Of a stretch of DNA of 60,446 nt, positions 1 through 7,988 are shown one piece after another. Made by a program: the position numbers and the translations under genes. Source of the DNA: Candidatus Poribacteria bacterium (GTDB lineage Bacteria > Poribacteria > WGA-4E > WGA-3G). Each line of letters starts with the position of its first letter. Position 1 is the stretch's first letter. A model generated the notes under the pieces. It ran no database searches and was not told where the DNA came from. It saw only the letters and a list, made by a program, of their open reading frames with translations. The DNA is taken from the NCBI GenBank assembly GCA_028824125.1, contig JAPPES010000016.1, forward strand, positions 1 to 60,446, in the 5' to 3' direction.

Positions 1-430
1 AAGACGAATGCGCGTATGGCATTCGCCATGATTCATACCGTTGATTTCTTGATTTGGAAATCCTGAAAATCCTGGTTCAGACAGTCGGGTAGACAAGGAA
101 CTCCCACAAGAGATAATCCAGCAATTTTTTCTTAAGTTGATACCCGACAAATCTGCATACAAAGTAGTAGGCACACGCCGTGTGCCGTAAACAAGTTAAG
201 GCGGACGGCATACGGATGAAGATAAAAAAATAAATTGGGTAATTTGGCAAGGTTAGGAAACCTTGTCAGCAGAGGGGTACACCTGCCTCATGCGGGCAGA
301 AAATTACCGAAGTAATAAATTAATCTTCATGAGTATGCCTGCTACCTTTAAATCAACGCTAAATTGACAGTTATGGGTTTCGTTTTACTCTACCCGACTT
401 ACAGTCTAAATAGTTCAATAGGAAGGAACA
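1..430. other. Repeat-rich intergenic leader, no gene seen
   Basis: No convincing coding frame is visible before the first dioxygenase gene. Positions 11-30 carry a partial palindrome around ATGGCATTCGCCAT, a motif that recurs near 7092, 7278 and 31930. Positions 216-330 hold a complete MITE-like palindromic element (separate entry). The ribosome binding site AGGAAGGA at about 421-428 belongs to the gene starting at 431. Confidence 0.6.
216..330. repeat. MITE-like palindromic element, family B copy 1
   Basis: The 115-bp element begins ATGAAGATAAAAAAATAAAT and ends with the complement of ATGAAGATTAATTTATTACT, giving imperfect 30-bp terminal inverted repeats. The inner ends of both repeats read GGTAATTT or similar. 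The core is a hairpin, GGCAAGGTTAGGAAACCTTG. Related copies lie at 30145-30217, 31812-32036 and 33864-34000, and an interior fragment (GGCAGGTGTACCCCTCTGCT) lies at about 7063-7090. It is non-coding, and its mobility is inferred from the dispersed copies. Confidence 0.75.
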
Positions 431-1255
431 ATGGTTACATTAGAACAACGACTTGAAGCTTATGAAACGGATGGCTTCACTGTTTTTGAAAAAGTTTTTG
501 ACGAAACACAGATGGAACTGTGGAAAGAGAAGCACCAAGAACTCTCTGCAGCACATAACGGGCAAACATGGTTCGGCAACACGCTTGAATTAGCGCCTGA
601 ACTGATGTGGCCCGCTGTCTCACATCCTACTATCCTTGAGTTTATAGAAAAGGTGATGGGACCCTTTGTGCAGTTAGACAATCTAACACTTGCTGCATTT
701 CCCTCAATTGAACAGGAAAAGGCGGAGGGCAGAGTTTCGGGATGGCATCGCGATCGGTGGGCGCATGTGCCTTTCACGGATGCGTATCATCGTCCGAATG
801 CAATCAATGCAATCTCATACCTACAAGACCTCACAGATGAATTCGGTCCGTTACGCGTGATTGTCGGTTCGCACCGAAAACCGATTACTATTGAAGATGC
901 AAACCGTGGAGTCCCGCACCCCGATGAAACCCTTATCCACATGAAAGCTGGGGATGTCGTCATTACGCACAACGGGCTTATCCATTCTGGTACGCCAAAC
1001 ACCTCTGGACAACTGCGCTACTTTTTTAGCATCTATTACAACTTGACATGGTTGAAACACACGGATCACCATACCGGCCCGCATACACAAAAATTGCTTG
1101 AAGAGGCAAAAGCAGCAAACAACCACCAACTGATGCGCCTCCTCGGTGTTGACGAACAGCTACAACCGCGATGCAACTCAGGCTTTCTCCAATCCGACGA
1201 AGAACGGTGGGAAGCATGGGCAGCTGCTGATCGCGCGGCGATAAAGGAGGAATAG
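431..1255 (+). CDS. Phytanoyl-CoA dioxygenase (PhyH) family protein
   Basis: This 274-residue protein has the double-stranded beta-helix iron/2-oxoglutarate oxygenase pattern. The HxD pair is His106-Arg-Asp108, the distal iron ligand is His185 in IHSG, and an arginine about nine residues later can bind 2-oxoglutarate. PhyH proteins hydroxylate acyl-CoAs or other small organic substrates in the cytoplasm, and the substrate cannot be read here. The start follows AGGAAGGA at a good distance. The stop is three bases before the next PhyH gene, so the two are almost certainly co-transcribed with the sulfatase-fold gene. The two PhyH proteins differ considerably, so they are old paralogues rather than a fresh duplication. 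Confidence 0.9.
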   Translation: MVTLEQRLEAYETDGFTVFEKVFDETQMELWKEKHQELSAAHNGQTWFGNTLELAPELMWPAVSHPTILEFIEKVMGPFVQLDNLTLAAFPSIEQEKAEGRVSGWHRDRWAHVPFTDAYHRPNAINAISYLQDLTDEFGPLRVIVGSHRKPITIEDANRGVPHPDETLIHMKAGDVVITHNGLIHSGTPNTSGQLRYFFSIYYNLTWLKHTDHHTGPHTQKLLEEAKAANNHQLMRLLGVDEQLQPRCNSGFLQSDEERWEAWAAADRAAIKEE

Positions 1256-1258
1256 ATA

Positions 1259-2005
1259 ATGGCTGAAGGACCTGTAGTACCACCAACGCTTAATGTTGAA
1301 CTTGACCACCAATTGCAGCAAGAGGTAAATTTCTTCCTAAAATGGGGTTACCTTATTGTCAATGATGCGGCAACCCCCGAACAGATTGAATCGTTGCGTA
1401 ACGCGCTTGATGAAAGTTATGAGCGACACGACAAAAGCCAATTCATCGGTGAACTGCTTGAAGAGGACGATAGGTTTGCATTTTTGCTTGATAATCCGCC
1501 TGTGATGAAACGGATGGAGGCGATATTGGGAACGTGTGTGCAACTCCATAGTGCAACTGCCCGCATCACCGAACCCGGAACACCCGACCAAAACTGGCAT
1601 CGTGATGGTCCTTGGCCGGTTGACCCATTCGGAACACCCTATGGAAGTCTTCCCGCGCAGATAAATTGCGGATACTACCTTGACGAAGTCACCGATGAAG
1701 CAGGACCAACAGTTGTGCAGCCCGGTAGTCACAGAGCACCGTTCCGTCCACCGCCAAGCCCAGTTCAACTGCCCGACGAAAAACGTGTATTAGTTTCCCC
1801 AGGACAAGCAGTCATGTTTGATGGATGGACGTGGCATCGCGGTGCCGCAAACACCTCTTCACAGCGCCGCCGCGTTTGTTTGATGTGTTATCAGAATGCT
1901 TGGATGAAATCTCGTGAACCTTTTAATGGACCGCGCGTAACAAAACTTCGGGAAGAAGGCACACCGCAACAAAAATTGCTGCTCGGTGCTATTCCAAAAT
2001 GGTAG
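1259..2005 (+). CDS. Phytanoyl-CoA dioxygenase (PhyH) family protein
   Basis: This second PhyH-type oxygenase has 248 residues. The iron ligands are His114-Arg-Asp116 in NWHRDGPW and His193 in TWHRGAANTS, followed by an arginine cluster that should hold 2-oxoglutarate. It starts behind a near-perfect AAAGGAGG ribosome site lying over the end of the preceding gene, which shows translational coupling. It is soluble, with no signal peptide. The substrate is unknown. The sulfatase-fold neighbour makes a role in degrading a decorated natural product or osmolyte possible, but this is only a context argument. Confidence 0.9.
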   Translation: MAEGPVVPPTLNVELDHQLQQEVNFFLKWGYLIVNDAATPEQIESLRNALDESYERHDKSQFIGELLEEDDRFAFLLDNPPVMKRMEAILGTCVQLHSATARITEPGTPDQNWHRDGPWPVDPFGTPYGSLPAQINCGYYLDEVTDEAGPTVVQPGSHRAPFRPPPSPVQLPDEKRVLVSPGQAVMFDGWTWHRGAANTSSQRRRVCLMCYQNAWMKSREPFNGPRVTKLREEGTPQQKLLLGAIPKW

Positions 2006-2044
2006 TAGGCACAATCCTTGTGCCGCAACTAACGGAGAATTTAT

Positions 2045-3499
2045 ATGAATATCGCTTATATTGTTATTGATACCCTACGCTACGACCACATCGGCGCAAA
2101 CGGCAATGATTGGATAGAAACACCGAACATTGATAGGTTTGCCTCTAAAGCATGGACTTATGATCGTGCTTTTTGCGCAAGTTTCCCGACAATTCCCTAT
2201 CGCACTGATGTTATTACGAGCCAATACGGCGCGCCCTTTCATTCGTGGAAACCGTTGCGACATGAACGCCAAACTCTACCGTGGACGCTTGCACAGCGCG
2301 GCTATGCCACACAACTTATTCACGACACACCCCATCTCGTCAATGGTGGACATAACTTCGACTGGCCCTTTCATGCATGGACATTCGTACGTGGTGCTGA
2401 AGTAGACCGGGACTGGATTATGGATACCGTACCGTGGCCCGACAATTGGGTTAAGGAAGAACTTTTTGATTGTCTTAACGATCAGGCGTTTCAATCAAAT
2501 ATGCTTCGGAGTTATGCGCGTGCCAACCGAAATCGTAAAAAATTAGAGGATTGGAACTGTGCTAAACTTTTCAACACAGCCGCACAATTCCTCAAAGATA
2601 ACGCAAAACGAGAGAATTTTTTCCTCTGGGTAGATTGTTTTGATCCGCATGAACCTTGGGATGCACCGCCCGAATTCATGAAAAAATATGACAAACGCCC
2701 CGGCTACGACGGCAACATTGACCCACGCAGTCTCGGCGGCAGGAATAAACCAAGCCTCTCTGATGAGGCGAGACAACATGTTAAGGCACAATATTCTGCA
2801 AAGTTGACATGGATGGATCATTGCTTCGGACAGTTCTTAGACGCGCTGGAATCTACAGGGCTTGACAAGAATACCGCTGTCATTTTGACGGGGGATCACG
2901 GCACAAACGTCGGTGAACGCGGATCATTTGGCAAAGGGCAACCTGTGCGTGAACAGGAAGGGCATGTCCCGCTCTTTGTTCGTCTACCAGAAGGCGATTC
3001 AGGCCGTAGTAACGTTATCGTTCAACCACAGGATTTTTTCCCGACTATTTTGAGTATTCTTGGCGAAGATTATCCCGAAGGCATTGTCGGACACGACTTT
3101 TTAACCCCTGCTCGCGAAGGAAAATCGGGGGAAAGAGAACTGGCACTATCAGGTGGAAGCGTTGAAAGATGGAAACAAGCATCAAATAAGGAAAAATTCG
3201 TCCTTTTCACCGCTTTCGATCAAGAGTGGAGTTTAGAAGTTGCCACTAAACCTGAAAATTCCAAACTTGTCAAACTCGGTGAGTTAGAATATGTTCAGGA
3301 TCAACATCAGGATATCGTTGCGAAACTACATGCTGCCGCTGTTGACGAAATAGAACGTCGCGGCACCGACCCCGCACTCATCGCATGGCTCCGAAGTGGC
3401 GGAGAGGACGCGTTTCCTGAAAATCCTAATTATTGGGATGGATATCCTGGTCCTGCTGGGTTCCGCCCCTATTTCGGAAAACTCTATTCTGGAGAGTAG
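2045..3499 (+). CDS. Sulfatase-family hydrolase with Thr at the nucleophile position
   Basis: This 484-residue alkaline phosphatase-superfamily enzyme has metal-binding features of the sulfatase fold: Asp9 in VIDTLR, TPNIDRFA at 26-33 and Asp284-His285 in TGDHG. The usual sulfatase signature C/S-x-P-x-R, whose first residue becomes formylglycine, reads Thr49-Ile-Pro-Tyr-Arg53. A formylglycine enzyme would therefore be unlikely. A threonine nucleophile is known in phosphodiesterases of the same superfamily, so a phosphoester or phosphonate substrate is as likely as a sulfate ester. There is no signal peptide, so it acts in the cytoplasm. It starts behind GGAG, 39 bp after the second PhyH gene and probably in the same operon. 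Confidence 0.85.
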   Translation: MNIAYIVIDTLRYDHIGANGNDWIETPNIDRFASKAWTYDRAFCASFPTIPYRTDVITSQYGAPFHSWKPLRHERQTLPWTLAQRGYATQLIHDTPHLVNGGHNFDWPFHAWTFVRGAEVDRDWIMDTVPWPDNWVKEELFDCLNDQAFQSNMLRSYARANRNRKKLEDWNCAKLFNTAAQFLKDNAKRENFFLWVDCFDPHEPWDAPPEFMKKYDKRPGYDGNIDPRSLGGRNKPSLSDEARQHVKAQYSAKLTWMDHCFGQFLDALESTGLDKNTAVILTGDHGTNVGERGSFGKGQPVREQEGHVPLFVRLPEGDSGRSNVIVQPQDFFPTILSILGEDYPEGIVGHDFLTPAREGKSGERELALSGGSVERWKQASNKEKFVLFTAFDQEWSLEVATKPENSKLVKLGELEYVQDQHQDIVAKLHAAAVDEIERRGTDPALIAWLRSGGEDAFPENPNYWDGYPGPAGFRPYFGKLYSGE

Positions 3500-3510
3500 C
3501 AGCTATCTAA

Positions 3511-3660
3511 TATTGTCTTCAATATAGGAGAATTGGCGATGCCGAAAACGGACTTAAAACAGCAAGTAATGCAGAAATTGTGGAAAGTTTAGAACGTGCT
3601 GAGGCTGATGAAAACGTAAGTAGACTCAAAAATTGGAATGATGTTAGACGTAACGTTTAA
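3511..3660 (+). pseudogene. Possible degraded gene fragment (about 49 codons, no start)
   Basis: An open stretch without ATG ends at a TAA at 3658-3660 and would encode a charged, helical tail including NAEIVESLERAEADENVSRL. It reads like the C-terminus of a small protein, perhaps an antitoxin-like one, but I cannot place it in a family. A stop at 3508-3510 closes it upstream. It may be chance. The palindromic stretch GCGCGCTAACAAAGCGCGC follows at about 3669-3687. Confidence 0.25.
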
Positions 3661-3710
3661 AATTGATCAGCGCGCTAACAAAGCGCGCTTACATGAATTT
3701 GGAGAAAAAT

Positions 3711-4760
3711 ATGCCATACACATATAAAACCTGTCTCATCGGGTGCGGACGGATGGGCGCAACCATTGATGATGAAGTCGCAGATCGCCCCGATAGTTTC
3801 ATCTGGCAACCCTTCTCACACGCTGCAGCTGCTGTTGCATGCGAAAGAACTGACCTCGTCGCCGTTTCGGATGTGTTTGCCGACAAAGCAGAAGCCATTC
3901 GGCAACGTTATGGAGCTGAGCGTGCCTATACAGATTATCAAGAGATGATTGAGAAGGAGAAACCCGACATCGTCTGTATCGCTACACGTCCCGGCCCGCA
4001 CGCGGAAATTACTGTTTTCGCTGCCGAAAACAACGTCAAAGGCATCTACTGTGAAAAACCGCTCTGCTGTTCTATGGAAGAAGCAGATATCATGGTAGAT
4101 ATTGTTGAAAAGCACGGTGTAAAATTCAACTACGGTACGCAACGCCGCTTTATGCCGATTTACCGTAAGGTGCGCGAACTCGTTGATGCAGGCGAAATCG
4201 GGGACATTCAGTGCACCATCGCGCAATACGGTGCAAGCTCCGCACTCTGGGGATTAACGCACGCTGCCGATATGCTCCTTTTTCTTGCTAAAGACCCAGA
4301 AGTTGACTTTGTGCAAGGCACCGTCTCATGTAAGGATTCTGATTGGGATGGTAATCGCTTAAACGTTGACCCGGCAGTTACCAGCGGGTACATCCGTTTT
4401 TCCAATGGAGTCCACGGCTACAACACAGCTGGCACCGGACCCGAATATGAAGTCTGCGGCACAGGTGGTAAAATCCGTATCCAAAACAACAGTAGAGAAA
4501 TCCAATTTCGGAAGAAACAGGGAACTTTTTATGAGGATGTGCCGTTTCCAGAAGTTTCTCGTGCTACTGGCACCGTGATGGGCATCACAGACATTGCCGA
4601 AGCACTCGACGAAGACAGAGAAACAAAGGGCCCCGTTCATCTGGCACGGCGCAGTCAAGAGACATTGATGGGTATGATTGAATCACATCGGTTGGGTGGA
4701 CAACGCGTTTCGCTGCCTATGGAAAATAGAAGTCTTTATGTAACCAGAGATAATTGGTAA
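3711..4760 (+). CDS. Gfo/Idh/MocA family oxidoreductase
   Basis: This NAD(P)-dependent dehydrogenase of sugars, inositols or related cyclitols has 349 residues from the ATG at 3711. That start has GGAG six bases upstream; a frame extension to a TTG at 3663 runs through a palindromic repeat and is not believed. The N-terminal Rossmann motif is GCGRMGATIDDE, and the cofactor-side lysine lies in the family motif CEKPLCCS. The C-terminal half is the alpha/beta dimerisation domain, with YGTQRRF preceding the substrate-binding region. Members of this family often accompany sugar-acid breakdown. The exact substrate cannot be read from the sequence. Confidence 0.88.
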   Translation: MPYTYKTCLIGCGRMGATIDDEVADRPDSFIWQPFSHAAAAVACERTDLVAVSDVFADKAEAIRQRYGAERAYTDYQEMIEKEKPDIVCIATRPGPHAEITVFAAENNVKGIYCEKPLCCSMEEADIMVDIVEKHGVKFNYGTQRRFMPIYRKVRELVDAGEIGDIQCTIAQYGASSALWGLTHAADMLLFLAKDPEVDFVQGTVSCKDSDWDGNRLNVDPAVTSGYIRFSNGVHGYNTAGTGPEYEVCGTGGKIRIQNNSREIQFRKKQGTFYEDVPFPEVSRATGTVMGITDIAEALDEDRETKGPVHLARRSQETLMGMIESHRLGGQRVSLPMENRSLYVTRDNW

Positions 4761-4818
4761 ATTCATAGACATAGATTCTGCGTGCCCTTATGTGCGCTTT
4801 GTAAACGCGCTGAAAAAT

Positions 4819-5802
4819 ATGAACTTAGAGACTCAAATCCAAGAATTCCGTGATACCTTCTACCGCGTCAAGACGGAAGTCCAAAAACGTATTGTCGGTC
4901 AAGACGCGATAGTTGAAGGTGTGCTTCTTTGCTTACTTGCCAATGGACACGCGCTGCTTGAAGGTGTCCCTGGATTAGGCAAAACCCAACTCATTCGGAC
5001 GCTTAGTGAGGCACTTAATCTCACCTTCAAACCGATCCATTTTACACCGGATATGATGCCGTCCGACATCACTGGTACAACCTTTCTCGTTGAAGACGAA
5101 CACGGTAAAAAGCAGTTTGAATTTCAACAAGGTCCCATTTTTGCGCAACTTATCCTCGCGGATGAGATTAACCGTGCTACCCCGCGCACCCAATCTGCAC
5201 TTCTTGAAGCGATGCAGGACCGTACCGTCACTGTTGGACGAACAAGCCACAAATTAGAAGAGCCGTTTTGTGTGCTTGCTACACAAAATCCGCTTGAAAT
5301 GGAGGGCACTTATCCGCTTCCAGAGGCACAACTGGATCGGTTTCTCTTCAAATTACTCATAGAATTTCCTGATGAGGACGAAATAGTTCAAATTATGCGG
5401 CGCACCACATCTGGCGTGGACATCACAATCGACAAAGTTACAGATGCCGAAACACTTAACCAGATGCGCTGCCTTGTCCCTCAGGTTATCATCGCAGAGC
5501 ACGTTGAACGACACATCATTAGACTTGTCCGCGCCACGCATCCTAATTCCGATGACGCGCCAGAGATCGTCAAACGATATGTACATCTCGGTGCTGGTAT
5601 CCGTAGCATCCAAGCGATAACTCTTACCGCAAAAATCAGGGCACTCCTTGATGAACGTTATAACGTTGCCTACACGGATATTGACGCTGTGCTTCTGCCT
5701 GCTCTCCGTCATCGTATCCTTCTCAATTTTGAGGGACAAGGTGAAGGGATTACCCCGGATGACGTTATCAACGATGTCTGCAATTCCGTTTCACAGGGAT
5801 AA
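4819..5802 (+). CDS. MoxR-family AAA+ ATPase
   Basis: This 327-residue MoxR-type chaperone ATPase assists maturation or assembly of partner complexes. Walker A is GVPGLGKTQ, Walker B is LILADEINRATPRTQSALLE, and the sensor 1 stretch is ATQNPLEMEGTYPLPEAQLD, all highly typical. MoxR genes usually sit beside a DUF58 or VWA-domain gene. Here the next gene encodes a Fic protein, and the only VWA protein in the window is 20 kb away on the other strand. I chose the ATG at 4819 (MNLETQIQEF) over a GTG at 4792, because homologues begin near this point. Confidence 0.9.
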   Translation: MNLETQIQEFRDTFYRVKTEVQKRIVGQDAIVEGVLLCLLANGHALLEGVPGLGKTQLIRTLSEALNLTFKPIHFTPDMMPSDITGTTFLVEDEHGKKQFEFQQGPIFAQLILADEINRATPRTQSALLEAMQDRTVTVGRTSHKLEEPFCVLATQNPLEMEGTYPLPEAQLDRFLFKLLIEFPDEDEIVQIMRRTTSGVDITIDKVTDAETLNQMRCLVPQVIIAEHVERHIIRLVRATHPNSDDAPEIVKRYVHLGAGIRSIQAITLTAKIRALLDERYNVAYTDIDAVLLPALRHRILLNFEGQGEGITPDDVINDVCNSVSQG

Positions 5803-5834
5803 GGTCATGCTATATTATCATTTTTGCTAATATG

Positions 5835-5895
5835 GAATTCTATATTTTGAAAATTTTAAAAAAATCAAAATATAGAATTCTATATTTTGAAAATT
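5835..5895. promoter_or_regulatory. Perfect 16-bp inverted repeat and 21-bp direct repeat upstream of fic
   Basis: Positions 5835-5850 and 5865-5880 are perfect inverted copies of GAATTCTATATTTTGA separated by 14 A/T-rich bases. Positions 5875-5895 then repeat the 21 bp of 5835-5855 in direct orientation, so there are three half-sites at 30-40 bp spacing. They end just before the fic ribosome site. This geometry suits an operator, possibly bound by the winged-helix end of the Fic protein itself. A hairpin in the leader mRNA is the alternative. Confidence 0.55.
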
Positions 5896-5909
5896 GGGAG
5901 AATCGTAAT

Positions 5910-7037
5910 ATGAAAAAATTTGTAGCAGGTGAATATAAGCGGCAACAAGATCATAAGAGTTTTACGCCTTCCTTTATAAATGACTGTTTTGACTGGGATA
6001 ACCCGCAGATAGATGTTCTATTAGAGCAGGCAGGGCGACTTTTAGGTGAATTAAACGCTTATGCAGAACTCATACCCGATGTAGATTTTTTTATCCAAAT
6101 GAAAGTTGTGAAAGAAGCACGAGACTCTAATCTTATTGAAGGCACAAATACTGAACTTGATGATATTTTACTGCCTCAAGAGGAAATTGAACCAGAAAAA
6201 CGTGATGATTGGGACGAAGTCCAGAACTATATCAAAGCAATGAATTTCGCTATAGCCAAACTACCTGAACTTCCACTTTGCATTCGACTAATAAAAGATG
6301 CACATAAGATCTTGCTCTCCGGTGTCCGTGGCAAACATAAAGCCCCTGGTGAAATTCGTAGGAGTCAAAACTGGATCGGTGGTTCATCGCCTTCTGACGC
6401 ATTTTTTGTACCGCCATCACCGGAAGAGTTGCCGGATCTTTTAAGCGACTTAGAAAAATTTTGGCACAACCAATCGCTACAACTCCCACATCTTATCAAA
6501 ATCGCTATCACTCACTATCAGTTCGAAACTATCCATCCATTCCTTGATGGTAACGGGAGGTGTGGTAGGTTGTTAATTGTTTTGCAACTCCTTGATGCAC
6601 AGATATTGCAAAAGCCAGTACTCTATATGTCCACTTTTTTTGAAAAATATAGAACTTCCTACTATGACTCACTCTCCAGGGTCCGAACATCAAATGACTT
6701 AGAGCAGTGGATCGCTTTTTTCTTAAACGGTATTGCTGACACCGCCCAGCATGGAATTGAGAAATTTCGAGCAATTATTTCACTCCGCCGAGAATATGAA
6801 GAACAGATCCTAACGCTTGGTTCAAGAGCAAAAAACGCACACAAATTGCTTAGGATGATGTTTGCACAACCAATTGTTAGCGCAAACTGGGTTGCTGAGG
6901 AATTAGGAGTGGTTTTTTCAAGTGCTAATCTGCTCCTAAAGTCATTGGAGGAACTGGGCATACTAAAAGAGATTACGGGATTTTCTCGAAACCGTCTCTT
7001 TGTATTGCATAAATACCTGAATCTCTTTAGGAGTTAG
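5910..7037 (+). CDS. Fic family AMP-transferase with winged-helix C-terminus
   Basis: Fic enzymes transfer AMP (or another nucleotide moiety) from a nucleotide to a hydroxyl on a target protein. The active-site loop HPFLDGNGRCGR starts at His209 of this 375-residue protein and is fully canonical. An inhibitory-helix motif, Ser73-Asn-Leu-Ile-Glu77-Gly78, matches the (S/T)xxxE(G/N) pattern of class II (N-terminally auto-inhibited) Fic proteins. The last 70 residues look like a winged helix, as in many Fic/DOC regulators. The ATG at 5910 has GGGAG upstream. The apparent extension to 5832 translates the upstream inverted repeat and is rejected. No antitoxin gene is adjacent, which fits internal inhibition. 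Confidence 0.92.
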   Translation: MKKFVAGEYKRQQDHKSFTPSFINDCFDWDNPQIDVLLEQAGRLLGELNAYAELIPDVDFFIQMKVVKEARDSNLIEGTNTELDDILLPQEEIEPEKRDDWDEVQNYIKAMNFAIAKLPELPLCIRLIKDAHKILLSGVRGKHKAPGEIRRSQNWIGGSSPSDAFFVPPSPEELPDLLSDLEKFWHNQSLQLPHLIKIAITHYQFETIHPFLDGNGRCGRLLIVLQLLDAQILQKPVLYMSTFFEKYRTSYYDSLSRVRTSNDLEQWIAFFLNGIADTAQHGIEKFRAIISLRREYEEQILTLGSRAKNAHKLLRMMFAQPIVSANWVAEELGVVFSSANLLLKSLEELGILKEITGFSRNRLFVLHKYLNLFRS

Positions 7038-7111
7038 CAGGTTTAAGGTGACGTGAACCACGAGGCAGGTGTACCCCTCTGCTGGCAAGGCGGGGAATCA
7101 TGGCGAATACC

Positions 7112-7278
7112 CATACAGCGTCAATTTAAGGATATATCCTCTTGTTGGAGTGAATCAACGCAGCATGCGCGTTTGGCATGCTGCGGGTTTGTAACCCCGA
7201 TTTTATAGGGTGAGGTGGACAATATCGGGCTTCCAAAGCCCTCCAACAAGAAAATCTGGCACTAAATTGACGCTTATG
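7112..7278. repeat. Fold-back element with flanking 20-bp direct repeats
   Basis: The left end reads CAGCGTCAATTTA and CTCTTGTTGGAG. The right end reads CTCCAACAAG and TAAATTGACGCTTATG, so the ends are imperfect inverted repeats of about 37 bp. Identical 20-bp copies of GGGGAATCATGGCGAATACC lie at 7092-7111 and 7278-7297. It has no coding capacity. Confidence 0.6.
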
Positions 7279-7562
7279 GGGAATCATGGCGAATACCATA
7301 CGCCTATTCAAAATGTGCTGCAATTTCTTGAAAAGGAACTTTGCTTGCCAACCCATCCTCCGCGTCATCCGCGTCATTCGTGTCCTCCGCGATTCAGACA
7401 ATGAAAATGTAGCACAAACTTTCCAGTTTGTGCCAAAAAACGCAAACTAAAAGTTTGCTTCAATCTTTTGAAAAGGAACTCATCTTGCCCCCCATCCGCG
7501 TCCTCCGCGATCCTGACAACACACATGCCAAAAACTTTACGTACGCACCTGTTGATTACTCC

Positions 7563-7591
7563 TTGAAATTTCAACAGGTATCGTGTATAAT
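7563..7591 (+). promoter_or_regulatory. Sigma-70-type promoter upstream of the EutN-like gene
   Basis: TTGAAA at 7563-7568 and a perfect TATAAT at 7586-7591 are separated by exactly 17 bases. The predicted transcript begins near 7598, about 90 nt before the EutN-like start codon, and would cover the shell protein, histidine kinase, regulator and cyclo-ligase genes. Confidence 0.7.
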
Positions 7592-7686
7592 TTTGAATAC
7601 GCAAGAGCACACAGTTTACTATCTCAAATTGAACAATGTTGAAAATAGGCGTTGATAGAAAATCTGCCTAACATGAAAGGTTTTGC

Positions 7687-7974
7687 ATGATACTTGGAAA
7701 GGTTACGGGGACAGTCGTTGCAACGCAAAAAGACGAGAAACTTGTCGGGAGCAAGTTGCTGATTGTCCAAGATGTGAATTTAGACGGGGAATTAGAACGG
7801 AAGTACACAGTCGCAGTGGACGCGGTCGGTGCTGGCATCGGTGAAATTGTGCTGATAGCAACAGGTAGCTCAGCACGTCAGACGAGTGTAACCAGCAATA
7901 AACCGGTTGATGGCGTTGTCATGGCGATCGTTGATACCATTGAGGTCGATGGTGAAATCCGTTACATGAAATAG
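7687..7974 (+). CDS. EutN/CcmL-family microcompartment vertex protein
   Basis: This 95-residue protein matches the pentameric vertex proteins of bacterial microcompartments and carboxysomes. It opens MILGKVTGTVVATQKDE, continues with LLIVQ and the VAVDAVGAGIGEIVLIATGS turn region, and ends near GVVMAIVDTIEV, all typical of the family. Such proteins cap the corners of the icosahedral shell. No hexameric BMC-domain shell gene or encapsulated enzyme is present, and the next gene, 14 bp away, is a histidine kinase. The protein may therefore be a satellite of a shell locus elsewhere, or a pentamer with another job. The start is supported by the upstream promoter. Confidence 0.88.
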   Translation: MILGKVTGTVVATQKDEKLVGSKLLIVQDVNLDGELERKYTVAVDAVGAGIGEIVLIATGSSARQTSVTSNKPVDGVVMAIVDTIEVDGEIRYMK

Positions 7975-7988
7975 AGAGAACGACTGAT

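Larger units (their letters stand above)
7038..7686. other. Non-coding 649-bp region packed with repeats
   Basis: No gene is supported here. The region contains a fragment of MITE family B (about 7063-7090), a fold-back element at 7112-7278 flanked by 20-bp direct repeats, hairpins at 7413-7434 (GCACAAACTTTCCAGTTTGT) and 7442-7458 (GCAAACTAAAAGTTTGC), and two related 55-bp blocks (7321-7373 and 7461-7517), each beginning CAAT and containing TTGAAAAGGAACT. The blocks end in CCGCGTCATCCGCG-type runs like those at 31690-31790. The promoter for the downstream gene is at 7563-7591. Confidence 0.65.

Noticed and set aside
3663..3710. A TTG start for the Gfo/Idh/MocA gene
   Set aside because: The extension translates a GCGCGC palindrome, and the ATG at 3711 has GGAG and begins just before the Rossmann strand.
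5832..5909. A 26-residue N-terminal extension of the Fic protein
   Set aside because: It is encoded by the inverted and direct repeats. A GGGAG site precedes the ATG at 5910.
7687..7974. A full microcompartment operon
   Set aside because: Only the vertex protein is present. No BMC-domain hexamer gene or signature enzyme occurs in the window.
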